Shown here: positions 9,129 to 17,543 of the stretch, piece after piece
Position numbering within the stretch: position 1 is the stretch's first letter
How the letters are laid out: every line of letters begins with the position of its first letter
Assembly: GCF_022747945.1 (NCBI RefSeq)
Contig: NZ_JALDST010000001.1
Location: forward strand, 4,526,001-4,590,000
Direction of reading: 5' to 3'
Length of the DNA stretch: 64,000 nt
From: Micromonospora sp. R77
Lineage (GTDB): Bacteria; Actinomycetota; Actinomycetes; Mycobacteriales; Micromonosporaceae
The notes under the pieces: model-generated
Database searches by the model: none
Told to the model about the DNA's origin: nothing
Seen by the model: the letters and a program-made list of their open reading frames with translations, nothing else
Position numbers and translations under genes: made by a program

Positions 9129-10241
9129 CTACGCCGGGGCCGGCCGGTCGCCGACGGTCGCCGCCGGGTCGCCGCCGAGCACCTGGTCCACGTCGTAGCG
9201 GATCGGCCGGTCGAGCTGGTCGTAGCGGCAGGAACGCGGATCCCGGTCGGGCCGCCAGCGGACGAACCGGGCGGTGTGCCGCAGCCGGTCGCCCTCCATC
9301 GCGTCGTAGGCCACCTCGACCACCAGCTCCGGACGCAGCGGCTCCCACTCGAGGTTCTTCGTCCCGGTCCACCGGCTGACCCCGCCGGGGATCCGCTGGC
9401 CCCGCTCGTGGTCGCCGTGCACCCACGGGTGGTCGGCGCCGACGTCCCGGTAGGGCTCCAGCTCGTCCAGCAGCTCCTTGCGCCGGGCCGCGGTGAACGA
9501 GGAGCTGACCCCGATGTGGTGCAGCACGCCCGCGTCGTCATAGAGGCCGAGCAGCAGCGAGCCGACCACCGGGCCCGACTTGTGCCAGCGGAAGCCGGCC
9601 ACCACCACGTCCGCGGTACGGGCGTGCTTGACCTTGAACATCAGCCGCTTGCCCGGCTCGTACGGCAGGTCGGCCGGCTTGGCGATCAGGCCGTCCAACC
9701 CGGCGCCCTCGAAGACCTCGAACCAGCGCCGGGCGGTGTCCGGGTCGGTGGTGACCTGGGTGACGTGCACCGGCGGGCGGACGTCGGCCAGGGCCTGCTC
9801 CAGCCGGGCCCGGCGCTGCGGGTAGGGCTGGTCGGTGAGCAGCTCGTCGTCGATGGCGAGCAGGTCGAAGGCGACGAAGTCGGCCGGGGTGGTCTCGGCG
9901 AGCAGCTTCACCCGGGACGCGGCCGGATGGATCCGCTGGGCGAGCAGCTCGAAGTCGAGCCGGGGCTGGCCACCGGGACCGTCCCGGCGGATCACGATCA
10001 GCTCACCGTCCACCGCGCAGCGCGGCGGCAGCTGCTTGCGGGCCTGCTCGATCACCTCGGGGAAGTAGCGGGTCATCGTCTTGCCGCCCCGGCTGGCCAG
10101 CTCGACGTCGTCGCCGTCCCGGAAGATGATCAGGCGGAACCCGTCCCACTTGGGCTCGTAGGTCATGCCGGGCGCGGTGGGCAGCTCCGGCACGCTCTTG
10201 GCCAGCATCGGCTCGACCGGGGGATTGATCGGCAGGTCCAC
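9129..10241 (-). CDS. ligC: ATP-dependent DNA ligase (LigC type)
   Basis: This 370-residue single-chain ligase has the adenylation motif I lysine in EPKWDGFR (about residue 30), motif III-like FVAFDLLAI, motif IV GLDGLIAKP and motif V MFKVKHARTADVVV, followed by an OB-fold domain (SLLLGLYDDAG). The size and lack of extra nuclease or polymerase domains match mycobacterial LigC rather than LigD. It seals nicks with ATP and acts as a back-up repair ligase beside the NAD-dependent LigA. It lies in the same direction as, and 33 bp upstream of, the peptidase gene, which need not be functionally related. Confidence 0.85.
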   Translation of the reverse strand: MDLPINPPVEPMLAKSVPELPTAPGMTYEPKWDGFRLIIFRDGDDVELASRGGKTMTRYFPEVIEQARKQLPPRCAVDGELIVIRRDGPGGQPRLDFELLAQRIHPAASRVKLLAETTPADFVAFDLLAIDDELLTDQPYPQRRARLEQALADVRPPVHVTQVTTDPDTARRWFEVFEGAGLDGLIAKPADLPYEPGKRLMFKVKHARTADVVVAGFRWHKSGPVVGSLLLGLYDDAGVLHHIGVSSSFTAARRKELLDELEPYRDVGADHPWVHGDHERGQRIPGGVSRWTGTKNLEWEPLRPELVVEVAYDAMEGDRLRHTARFVRWRPDRDPRSCRYDQLDRPIRYDVDQVLGGDPAATVGDRPAPA

Positions 10242-10377
10242 GGCGACCAGTCAATCAGACCGCACCGACAGTCGTGAGCCAGATCACCGGGGGTGTCGGT
10301 CCGGCGTGTCCCGCCCGGCCCCCCTTCGTCCCGTCCGGCCGGATGGCGAAACCGCAGGTCAGAGCTAGTTTCGCCGG

Positions 10378-10590
10378 GTGGCGGAGTGGGTGTGCGGCTG
10401 CTGCGGGCGGTGGCGGGTCAGCGTCGAGCTGATCCGCGGCCGGTACCGCTACCGGCTGGTGCACCGCTATCCGCCCCGGTTCGGCGGCGGCGCCAACGTG
10501 CTCGGCGAGGCCGGGTCGGTCCCCGAGCTGGAGGCGTTGCTGCGCCGGTACGCCCCGGTCGGCCTCGCCGACCTGCGCGAGGCCGCCTGA
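10378..10590 (+). CDS. Small conserved-looking protein, unknown function
   Basis: This 70-residue frame starts with GTG and contains a CxCC cluster near the N-terminus (WVCGCCGRW) followed by a basic, aromatic segment (RGRYRYRLVHRY) and a short helix-forming tail. The Cys cluster might bind metal, but no second pair of ligands is present. It lies 136 bp from the divergent ligase start and about 80 bp upstream of the SRPBCC gene. It could be a genuine small gene; the support is codon-position GC bias and composition only. Confidence 0.5.
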   Translation: MAEWVCGCCGRWRVSVELIRGRYRYRLVHRYPPRFGGGANVLGEAGSVPELEALLRRYAPVGLADLREAA

Positions 10591-10669
10591 CCCCCGCGCC
10601 ACGTCACACTCGGGACCTCCGCGCCGTCGATCCGGTCGTAACCTGACCGGAGGAACGGGGAGGAGCGAC

Positions 10670-11092
10670 ATGCGATACGTCGAGTCCGTCGAGATCACCG
10701 CCGACGTCGACCGGGTCTGGGCGGTGCAGACCGACGTGGAGCGCTGGCCCGAGTGGACGCCCACGATCACCGCCGCCCGTCGACTGGAACCGGGGCCGTT
10801 CACCGTCGGCTCGTCGGCCCGGCTGGAGCAGCCCCGGCTGCGGCCGGCCGTCTGGCGGGTCACCGAGATCGACCCGCCGCGCGTCTTCGTCTGGGAGTCC
10901 GACAGCCCGGGCGTGCACAGCCGGGGCGAGCACCGGGTGGTCCCGCTGCCCGACGGCCGGGTCCGGGCCGAGCTGGTGATGGTGCAGACCGGCCCACTGG
11001 CCGGGCTGTTCGGGCTGCTCGGTGGCCGGGTCGTGCGGAGCTATCTGCGGCAGGAGGCCGAAGGGCTCAAGCGCCGCTGCGAGCAGGGCTGA
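10670..11092 (+). CDS. SRPBCC-family (polyketide cyclase-like) protein
   Basis: This 140-residue protein has the helix-grip START/SRPBCC pattern: N-terminal strand YVESVEITADVDRVW, then VERWPEWTPTI and the characteristic C-terminal long helix (YLRQEAEGLKRRC). A GGGGAGGAG ribosome site lies just upstream of the ATG. Members bind hydrophobic ligands in a deep cavity; many are of unknown role. It overlaps the convergent GNAT gene by 26 bp. Confidence 0.8.
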   Translation: MRYVESVEITADVDRVWAVQTDVERWPEWTPTITAARRLEPGPFTVGSSARLEQPRLRPAVWRVTEIDPPRVFVWESDSPGVHSRGEHRVVPLPDGRVRAELVMVQTGPLAGLFGLLGGRVVRSYLRQEAEGLKRRCEQG

Positions 11093-11591
11093 CCGCTCCG
11101 GCGTCCGGGAGCACCGGCGCCGTCGGCGTCTTCTCCAGCACCGCGAGGCGGATCCCGTTCGGGTCCGGCCGGTGGGCGACCAGCCGGTAACCGCGCCGGG
11201 CGTACAGGCGCAGGTTGTCGGTGCTCTCCGCGCCGGTGAAGAGGGCGAATCGGGACACCCGGCCGGCGCAGGCCGCCTCGATCGCGGCCAGCAGCCGCCC
11301 GCCGACGCCCCGTCCCTGCTGGTCGGGGGCGACGGAGAGCCGGCCGACGTGTGCGGTGTCGCCCTCGACCGTGGCGCGTACCGAGCCGACCAGCCGGGCC
11401 CCGAGTCGGGCGGCCAGCACGACCGTCGGGCCGGCCAGCGCGGCGCGTACCTCGTCCAGGGTCTCGGTCAGCGGCGGCAGGAACGGGTCGCCGTACCGCT
11501 GCGCCTCCACCAGGTAGGCGGCGCGCTGCACGGTGAGGATCTCGCCCGCGTCCCCGACCCCGGCCGGGGCGATGGTCACCTGATCGGTCAC
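11067..11591 (-). CDS. GNAT family N-acetyltransferase
   Basis: This is an acetyltransferase of about 174 residues. The acetyl-CoA site is VGRLSVAPDQQGRGVGGRLL and the C-terminal half has the NLRLYARRGYRLV motif common in GNAT enzymes acting on small amines. I placed the start at the GTG at 11591 (VTDQVTIAP); an in-frame start six codons upstream is possible. The C-terminus (AGAVSPARSGA) overlaps the SRPBCC gene and is less certain. The substrate is unknown. Confidence 0.78.
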   Translation of the reverse strand: MTDQVTIAPAGVGDAGEILTVQRAAYLVEAQRYGDPFLPPLTETLDEVRAALAGPTVVLAARLGARLVGSVRATVEGDTAHVGRLSVAPDQQGRGVGGRLLAAIEAACAGRVSRFALFTGAESTDNLRLYARRGYRLVAHRPDPNGIRLAVLEKTPTAPVLPDAGAVSPARSGA

Positions 11592-11676
11592 CGGGCAAGC
11601 CCACCACATCCCGTCCTCCGGGAACCGGGCGGCCCGCCGGCTGCGGCCGTACCCTGGCGGTGTCGTCGTCGAGGGG

Positions 11677-12188
11677 GTGCGGACCGTGCCGGAGCTGACC
11701 TACCCGGACGTCGGCGCGACCCGCGCGGGTGCGCTGCCGGCCGGCTGGCGGCACGTGCGGCACCGGGTCCGGCTGCCGGACGGCAGTTTCCGGCGCGCCG
11801 GCGACGCGGTGCTGGGCTGGCGGCTGCACCGGGCGGCCGGCATCCGGATGACCGCCGACGCGCCGCGCGCCGCCCCGGCGTGCGGGTGGTCTCCGGCCTC
11901 GGCGTCGGGCCGCTGCGGCTCCCCGCGCCCTGCCGGGTGGTCTGGGCCGTCGACGACGCGCGGCAGGCCGGCTTCGGGTACGGCACGCTGCCCGGTCACC
12001 CGGCGCGCGGCGAGGAGGCCTTCGTGGTCACCCGCGACGACGCCGGCGCGGTCTGGTTCGAGGTACGCGCGTTCAGCCGGCCGGACCGCTGGTTCATGCG
12101 CGCCGCCGGCCCGGTCGGCCGCGCCTTCCAGCAGGGGTACGCCTGGTGGCTGGGGCGCACCCTGCGGCGCCTCTGCGCCGGTCAGTAA
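11677..12188 (+). pseudogene. DUF1990-family protein, single frameshift
   Basis: The first half (from GTG 11677 or 11686) reads ELTYPDVGATRAGALPAGW, a typical DUF1990 beginning, up to DAPRAAP. Coding then continues one frame over as GVRVVSGLGVGPLRLPAPC and runs to PDRWFMRAAGPVGRAFQQGY, the characteristic DUF1990 end. The break at about 11870-11880 is in a CCCCGG run and is explained by one lost base. The joined product would be about 170 residues, the normal family size. DUF1990 proteins have no firmly assigned function. The 3' end overlaps the convergent glycosylase gene by 7 bp. Confidence 0.7.
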
Positions 12189-13110
12189 CCGGCGAAGGAG
12201 CGGATCGGGGCACGCGGGCCGTACTTCGGGGCCTGGATGCCGGCCGCCTCCAGCAGCACGCAGACCCGCCCCCGGTGGCCGCGGAACGGCTCCAGCAGGG
12301 CCAGCATCCGGGCGTCGTCGCCGCGGGGTTCGCCGGCCAGCGCCCAGGCGACCGTGTTGGGGACGTGGTAGTCGCCGACGCTGACCGCGTCCGGGTCGCC
12401 GTACGCGATCCGCACCACCTCGGCGGCGGTCCACGGGCCGATGCCGGGCACGGCGGTCAACCGCCGGGTGGCCTCGACCGCGTCGACGCAGCGTTCCAGC
12501 CGGTCCGCGACGGCGGCGGCGCGGCGCAGCGTGTCGGCCCGCCGCTGCTCCACCCCGAACGGGTGGAAGACCCAGTACGGCGTGGCGGCCACCGCCGCCG
12601 GCTCGGGCGGCAGCAGCAGTGGCTGCAACGGCCCCGGCGCCACCGACCGGAAGTGCCGCACGGTCGCCGCGTACGCCCGGTACGCCTCCTTGCCGGTGAC
12701 CTTCTGCTCGAAGACCGCCCGCAGCAGCCGGGGGAAGACCTGACCGGTGGCCGGCATCCGCAGTCCCCGGTGCTCGTGGGCCAGCCGGGCGACCAGCGGG
12801 TGCGCGGCGGCCAGCTCGGCGAAGCCGGTCAGGTCGTCGCGGAGCCCGGCGATCGCGTCGGCCCGCTCGACGACCCACTGCGCGCCCGGCCCGTACCCCT
12901 CGGCGACCAGGTCGCCGGCGCTCGGCCGCAACGCCAGGGTGGCCGGCCCGACGGGGGTGCGGGTGGCCCACCAGAAGCTGCCGGCGGCGATCCGGGCGCA
13001 GGGGTCGTGCGGGCTGAAGGTCAGGCCCGCACCGAGGCGGCCAGCCGGTAGCCGGCCGGTGGGCGCAGCGTCCGGGTGGCGGCGGAAGGGTCACGCCGCC
13101 ACTCTGCCAC
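12182..13110 (-). pseudogene. DNA-3-methyladenine glycosylase II-like (AlkA), single frameshift
   Basis: This is an AlkA-type base-excision glycosylase. The main frame contains VFEQKVTGKEAYRAY, the helix-hairpin-helix LTAVPGIGPWTAAEV with the catalytic Asp region DYHVPNTVAW, and a normal C-terminus. The N-terminal 30 residues are found in another frame, starting at GTG 13110 (VAEWRRDPSAATRTLRPPAG) and reading to ASVRA, where one missing base at about 13022-13030 creates a stop; the product then resumes as LTFSPHDPCARIAAGSFWW. The repaired protein would have about 310 residues. It would remove alkylated purines from DNA. It is placed near the DNA ligase but not in an operon with it. Confidence 0.75.
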
Positions 13111-13260
13111 GGCGGGCAGGAGTCGCGGCGATCGGCCCGTGGGGGCCGGCGCCGCGCCGGGACGCCGGGCGCTGCCGGTACGCCGGTGTCCAGGTTCCCG
13201 ACGGTGGCCGGCCGCGCCCTCCCCGGCTGCGACCGGCCACCGGGTCGGTGGGGTTGCCGA

Positions 13261-13926
13261 TCAGTACGAGTAGCCGGAGCCGCCACTGTCCGAGCTGCCG
13301 CCGTCGGAGCTGCCCGACGCGGGCGGGGCGACCGGCTTCGGGGTGCCGGTGGGCAGGCAGGTCTTGTTCCGCTTGCCGTTCGGGTCGACCACGAACCAGG
13401 TGCCGCCGACGCCCTGGCCCTTCCACTGGCCCGGCTTCTTGTCGCCGATGTAGCGGTAGACCGGCCAGCCGCCAATGGTGATCTGCCGGGTGCCGTCCTG
13501 GCGGGTGACGGTGCCGACCTTGTCGTCGGAGACGCCCTGCAGCTGCGGGTTGCCGTCGGTCAGCGCCGGCGGCCAGACCTGGGCGCACTTGTCGACGCAG
13601 TTGGACGACGGCGGGTCGGCCGAGTCCTTGTCGAAGCGGTACAGCACCCAGCCGTCCTGGTCGGTGACGACCGCGCCCATCCGGGGCAGCTTCTTGCCGA
13701 CCAGCTGGTCGGTGAGCTGGACGTCGGCCGGGGGCGCGGCCTGTTCGGTGGCGGGGGCGTCCGCGCTGGCGGAGGCCTCCGGTTCGGCCGCCGCGGTGGG
13801 TTCGGCCGCGGCCACGGCGACCGGCTCGGCCGCGCTCGAGTTCGCCCCGTCGTAACCCGCGGGAGCGCAGGCCGTTAGTGCGACCATCGCGCTCGCGGCG
13901 ATGACGGTTCGCTTCAGCTGTGCCAC
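13261..13926 (-). CDS. Secreted-repeat lipoprotein (PF03640/COG4315 type)
   Basis: This 221-residue exported protein has a signal sequence ending in a lipobox-like LTAC near residue 20, then a 45-residue Ala/Glu/Pro-rich spacer. Two copies of the secreted repeat follow: MGAVVTDQDGWVLYRFDKD with a conserved Cys pair (NCVDKCAQVWPP), and ITIGGWPVYRYIGDKKPGQW. The tail is Ser/Gly-rich. The family is widespread in actinobacteria and its function is unknown; a role at the cell envelope is likely. It lies upstream of the convergent glycosylase and about 200 bp downstream of the anti-sigma gene. Confidence 0.82.
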   Translation of the reverse strand: MAQLKRTVIAASAMVALTACAPAGYDGANSSAAEPVAVAAAEPTAAAEPEASASADAPATEQAAPPADVQLTDQLVGKKLPRMGAVVTDQDGWVLYRFDKDSADPPSSNCVDKCAQVWPPALTDGNPQLQGVSDDKVGTVTRQDGTRQITIGGWPVYRYIGDKKPGQWKGQGVGGTWFVVDPNGKRNKTCLPTGTPKPVAPPASGSSDGGSSDSGGSGYSY

Positions 13927-14132
13927 GTGCCCTCCTCATTCTTGGCAGTTCACCGAGTAGTACGGGTGGGTCGCTGTCAAGGTTGAAGAGGAAAGGGTGG
14001 TCCATTTCACATTGGATCCGTTGAACCGTTCGCGGCGCGGACGCGTAGGGGGAGGCGTCGGGCCGGACCCGTCCGGACACGCCGAAGCGGCGCCGGGGGT
14101 GTCGCTGCCCGGCGCCGGCAATCGGGGCGGAA

Positions 14133-14918
14133 CTAGAGGTCGGCCACCGTCACCAACGGGCTGGCCACCCCGTTGACGTCCACCGACTGCACCTGGATCT
14201 TCTGGATGTCGTCCATCCCGGCCGAGGTGGTGGCGGTCAGCTCCAGCGGCAACTGGTTGGTGTTCGTCCCGTAACCGCCACCCGGCACCGACCAGGTGGA
14301 GATGACCTCGGTGGTGGCGTTCTTGCGGACCACCACCAGCCGGCAGGTACGCGGCCCCGGCAGCTTGGTCAACTGGAAGTCGATCCGGGTGCCGTACTGC
14401 TTGGCCGCCAGCCACATGGTGGTCTTCACGCCGGTGCCCGGGTCGGTGGCGTTGTGCTGCTCGCCCTCCTGCTCGTTGCCGCCAGTGCCCGGGTCGCCCG
14501 GGTTCGACGGCTTGCTGCTGGCCGGCGGGTCGACCGGTGCCGAACGGGTCGGCTCGGCCTGCGGCAGCGGTTCGTCGCCGCTGCCGGCGAAGGTGGCGAA
14601 CCCGACGCCGCTCAGCCCACCGAAGACCACCACCGCCGCCGCGGTCGCCAGGAGCTGCCGCACCCGGCTGCGCCGGCGATGCTGGCGTACCGCCACCAGG
14701 GTCCGGTCCAGCAGGGCCGGGTCGGTCTGGGTCTGCTCCAGGGCGGTCATCGACTCGCCGTCGATGCCGGAGAGCAACCCCACCACCGGGACCATCGTCT
14801 CCAGCTCCGCGGCGCACGCCCAGCAGGTCGCCAGGTGCTCCTCGAACCGCTCGGTGTCCGCCTGGTCCAGCACGCCCAGCGCGTACGCCGCGACGTCCAT
14901 ATGGTCGGCCCGGCTCAT
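14133..14918 (-). CDS. Zinc-finger anti-sigma factor, membrane-anchored
   Basis: This 261-residue protein has a ZAS-type zinc-binding motif at its N-terminus (H-x3-C-x2-C in EEHLATCWACAAE), a linker, one membrane helix (LLATAAAVVVFGGLSGVGF, about residues 88-107) and an extracytoplasmic domain of about 150 residues that is rich in Pro/Gly at first. It should hold the ECF sigma factor encoded immediately upstream (ATGA overlap at 14915-14918) at the membrane and release it on an external signal. The sensor domain is not one I recognise. Confidence 0.85.
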   Translation of the reverse strand: MSRADHMDVAAYALGVLDQADTERFEEHLATCWACAAELETMVPVVGLLSGIDGESMTALEQTQTDPALLDRTLVAVRQHRRRSRVRQLLATAAAVVVFGGLSGVGFATFAGSGDEPLPQAEPTRSAPVDPPASSKPSNPGDPGTGGNEQEGEQHNATDPGTGVKTTMWLAAKQYGTRIDFQLTKLPGPRTCRLVVVRKNATTEVISTWSVPGGGYGTNTNQLPLELTATTSAGMDDIQKIQVQSVDVNGVASPLVTVADL

Positions 14919-15439
14919 TCCGTCACCCCCCGTTCCTGCAGAGCCGTGCGCAGCGCACGCAGCGCGTAGTAGACGCGCGACTTGGCGGTGCCGAGCGGAA
15001 GGCCCAGCTCCTCGGCCGCCTCCGGCACCGTCCGGCCCCGGAAGTACGTCGCCACCAGGATCTCCCGGTGCGACTGGCTCAGCGTACGCAGCGCGTCCGC
15101 CACCGTCATGGTGCGCAGCACCCGGTCGGTGCTGTCCGCCTCGGCGAACGCGGTCAGGTCCCGGTCGTACGTCTCCGCCGGCCGGGCCTGCTCGCTGCGG
15201 TGCTCGTCGATCGCGATCCGCCGGGCCACCGTCACCAGCCAGGGTCGCAGCGAGCCCTGCCCCTGCACGCCCAGCCGGTGCGCGTTGCGCCAGGCCCGCA
15301 GCAGGGTCTCCTGCACGATGTCCTCGGCGCGCTGCCGGTCCCCACCGGTCAGCCGCATCACGAACATCAGCAGCGGTCCCGCGTGCTCGGCGTAGAGCAG
15401 CCGGATCAGCTGATCGGAGTGCGTGCCCTCAGTGGACAC
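14915..15439 (-). CDS. ECF-family RNA polymerase sigma factor
   Basis: This is a sigma-70 group 4 factor of about 174 residues. Region 2 has LLMFVMRLTGGDRQRAEDIV and QETLLRAWRNAHR; region 4 has the helix-turn-helix RTVPEAAEELGLPLGTAKSRV. It is translationally coupled to its zinc-finger anti-sigma factor, as in SigK/SigL-type pairs. The start is uncertain: GTG 15439 (VSTEGTHSD) fits the domain boundary, and GTG 15475 is a longer option. The regulon cannot be read from here; the nearby secreted-repeat lipoprotein is a reasonable candidate target. Confidence 0.85.
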   Translation of the reverse strand: MSTEGTHSDQLIRLLYAEHAGPLLMFVMRLTGGDRQRAEDIVQETLLRAWRNAHRLGVQGQGSLRPWLVTVARRIAIDEHRSEQARPAETYDRDLTAFAEADSTDRVLRTMTVADALRTLSQSHREILVATYFRGRTVPEAAEELGLPLGTAKSRVYYALRALRTALQERGVTE

Positions 15440-15693
15440 CGCCTGGTGCCGCCCGGGGGTCGGTCGCGGCGTCACCGGGTCATTCTGGCGATCGGCGGGC
15501 CGCACGTCGACCCCCCGCCCCGACCTCGACGCACGGGGCTGCGGCTGGGCCCGGGACATCCACTCGGGCCTCACCATGTCGCCGTGCCAGCCGGCCGCCA
15601 CCGCATGCATGCAGACCTCCGGGTGTCCAATGACATCAGCCGGCCCCCACCGGGCATGGCCGCCCGGTGATACGGGCCCACCGGCCCAGCGGA

Positions 15694-16551
15694 TCAACGA
15701 CGGACGGAAAAAATTCCGGGCGGCGGCGGAGTGGAGTCGGTGGCGTTCGCGTCGCGGACCACCGGGGCGCCGGAGCAGAACCGGTCCAGCTCCTCGCCGG
15801 CCAGCACCCGGCCCGGGAACCAGTCACCGGCCGCCCGCCGGGTCAGCTGCGGCACCGGCGGCTCGACCCGCCCCGCCACCAGCACCAGGTTGCCGTACCG
15901 CCGGCCGCGCAGCACCGCCGCGTCACCGACCAGGCAGGCCCGGGGCAGCACCGAGCGGACCGTGGCGACCTGGGCGCGGACGTGCCGCAGCGGCGGGCCG
16001 TCCGCGACGTTCGCCAGGTACCACCCGCCGGTGTGCAGCACCCGGGCCACCTCGGCGACGTACTCCGCCGAGGTCAGGTGGGCCGGGGTGCGGGCACCGG
16101 CGAAGACGTCGGCGACCACCACGTCCCAGCTGGCGTCCCGGCCGGCGGCGAGGGTGGCCCGGGCGTCGGCGACCCGGACCCGCAACCGCGGGTCGGTACG
16201 CCAGGGCAGCGCGCGCCGGACCAGTTCCACCAGGGCACCGTCCAGCTCGGACACCCGCTGGGTGGAGCCGGGCCGGGTGGCCGACACGTACCGGGGGAGG
16301 GTGAGCGCGCCGCCGCCCAGGTGCAGCACCCGCAGCGGCTCGCCGGCCGGGGCGACCAGGTCGATCGCGGCGGCCAGCCGGCGGACGTACTCGAACTCCA
16401 GGTGGGTCGGGTCGGTCAGGTCCACGTGGGACTGTGGGGCGCCGTCGAGCAGCAGCGTCCACGAACCCGGCCGGTCCGGGTCCGGCACCAGTTCGGCCTG
16501 CCCCGTGTCGACCTGCTCGACCACCCGGTCGTCGCCGCGCCGCCGCCCCAT
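15694..16551 (-). CDS. Spermidine-synthase-like class I methyltransferase-fold protein
   Basis: This 285-residue protein has the Rossmann nucleotide-binding core of spermidine synthase-like enzymes: glycine loop VLHLGGGALTLPRYV, acidic strand end SELDGALVELV, and VVVADVFAGARTPAHL where the aminopropyltransferase acid would lie. It lacks the N-terminal beta hairpin expected of a true spermidine synthase, so a methyltransferase or orphan role is equally possible. Its ATG shares a base with the nurA stop (TGATG at 16551-16553), making it the last gene of the herA-sbcD-sbcC-nurA operon. Whether it acts with the DNA-repair set is unknown. Confidence 0.65.
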   Translation of the reverse strand: MGRRRGDDRVVEQVDTGQAELVPDPDRPGSWTLLLDGAPQSHVDLTDPTHLEFEYVRRLAAAIDLVAPAGEPLRVLHLGGGALTLPRYVSATRPGSTQRVSELDGALVELVRRALPWRTDPRLRVRVADARATLAAGRDASWDVVVADVFAGARTPAHLTSAEYVAEVARVLHTGGWYLANVADGPPLRHVRAQVATVRSVLPRACLVGDAAVLRGRRYGNLVLVAGRVEPPVPQLTRRAAGDWFPGRVLAGEELDRFCSGAPVVRDANATDSTPPPPGIFSVRR

Positions 16552-17543
16552 CAGCGGTGGACTCCCCGGGCCGCCGCGGTGAGCACCCGGTGCAGCAGCC
16601 GGGCGTCGCCGAGCAGGCCCCGCAGCCGCCGTTCCAGGCCGGCGATCGGGATGAGGTTCTGCGGGGCGCGCGGGTCCTTGTACGGGTTGGAGGCGAACCG
16701 GGGCAGCGTGACCAGGGAGAGGTCGGCCAGTTCGATCGCCTCGGTCGGGGTCAGCTCGGCGGAGCACTCCATCCGGACGATGCCCGCCCACGGCGCCCCC
16801 GCCGCCACCGGCAGCCGCAGATACCACGAGTAACCGCCCCAGGCGGTGCCCAGCCGGAACACCGGCGACCGCTCGCCCGGACCCAGCCCGGTCACCACCG
16901 CGGTCAGCCGGGCGTCCAGGTACTGGCTGTGCTGCGTCTTGATGTAGCCCAGGGTGCGCGGCAGCTGCCGTCGGGCCCGCAGCGGGCCGTCCACCACCAG
17001 CAGGTCGCCGTCGGTGCGGGCGGCGTCGGAGACCGCCACCTCCAACGCGGTCAGCGGGCCCTGCACGGCCGCCGGCAGTTTGCTCAGCTCACCGGTGCCG
17101 CCCACCCGGTGCACCGGATAGCGCACCTGCCCGGCCACCACGTCCTGCGCGGACGGGCTGGCGGTGAAGAGACCCCGGGCCACCCGGGCGCCGGCCAGCT
17201 CCGCCACCCCGCGTTCCAGGTCGCACCGGACCACCCCCGCCGCGTACGAGGCGGCCAGGCCGGGGAAGGACCCGCCGTCCTCCTCGGCGGTCCAGACGCT
17301 GGCGTCGATCCGGCGTACCCCGTCGACCAGGAGCACCACGTCCGGGGCCAGCACCCCGCGCCGCACCCCGATCGCCCGCCAGTCCACCGCCGGCAACTCC
17401 ACGTCGGCGTCGACCTGGGCGCTGCTCGGCGCCGCCGGCCCACCCCCGCCCGCCTCGAACGACGCCCCGTACGCCGGATCCCACGCGTCGACGAAGAAAC
17501 GCGCCTGTCCGGCCGGACCGTCCACGGGCCGGCTCGCGCTCAC
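16551..17543 (-). CDS. nurA: NurA-domain 5'-3' nuclease
   Basis: This 330-residue protein fits the NurA nuclease family. The first metal-binding strand is VVLLVDGVRRIDA, a second acidic strand LLVVDGPLRARRQL is followed by TLGYIKTQHSQYL, and the C-terminal half has FRLGTAWGGYSWYLRL and RAPQNLIPIAGLERRLR as in family members. NurA works with the HerA translocase to resect DNA ends, downstream of Mre11-Rad50. Here all four partners are in one operon: nurA starts with GTG inside the sbcC stop (17540-17543) and its own stop overlaps the methyltransferase start. The family call comes from motif order, not from a database search. Confidence 0.72.
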   Translation of the reverse strand: MSASRPVDGPAGQARFFVDAWDPAYGASFEAGGGGPAAPSSAQVDADVELPAVDWRAIGVRRGVLAPDVVLLVDGVRRIDASVWTAEEDGGSFPGLAASYAAGVVRCDLERGVAELAGARVARGLFTASPSAQDVVAGQVRYPVHRVGGTGELSKLPAAVQGPLTALEVAVSDAARTDGDLLVVDGPLRARRQLPRTLGYIKTQHSQYLDARLTAVVTGLGPGERSPVFRLGTAWGGYSWYLRLPVAAGAPWAGIVRMECSAELTPTEAIELADLSLVTLPRFASNPYKDPRAPQNLIPIAGLERRLRGLLGDARLLHRVLTAAARGVHR

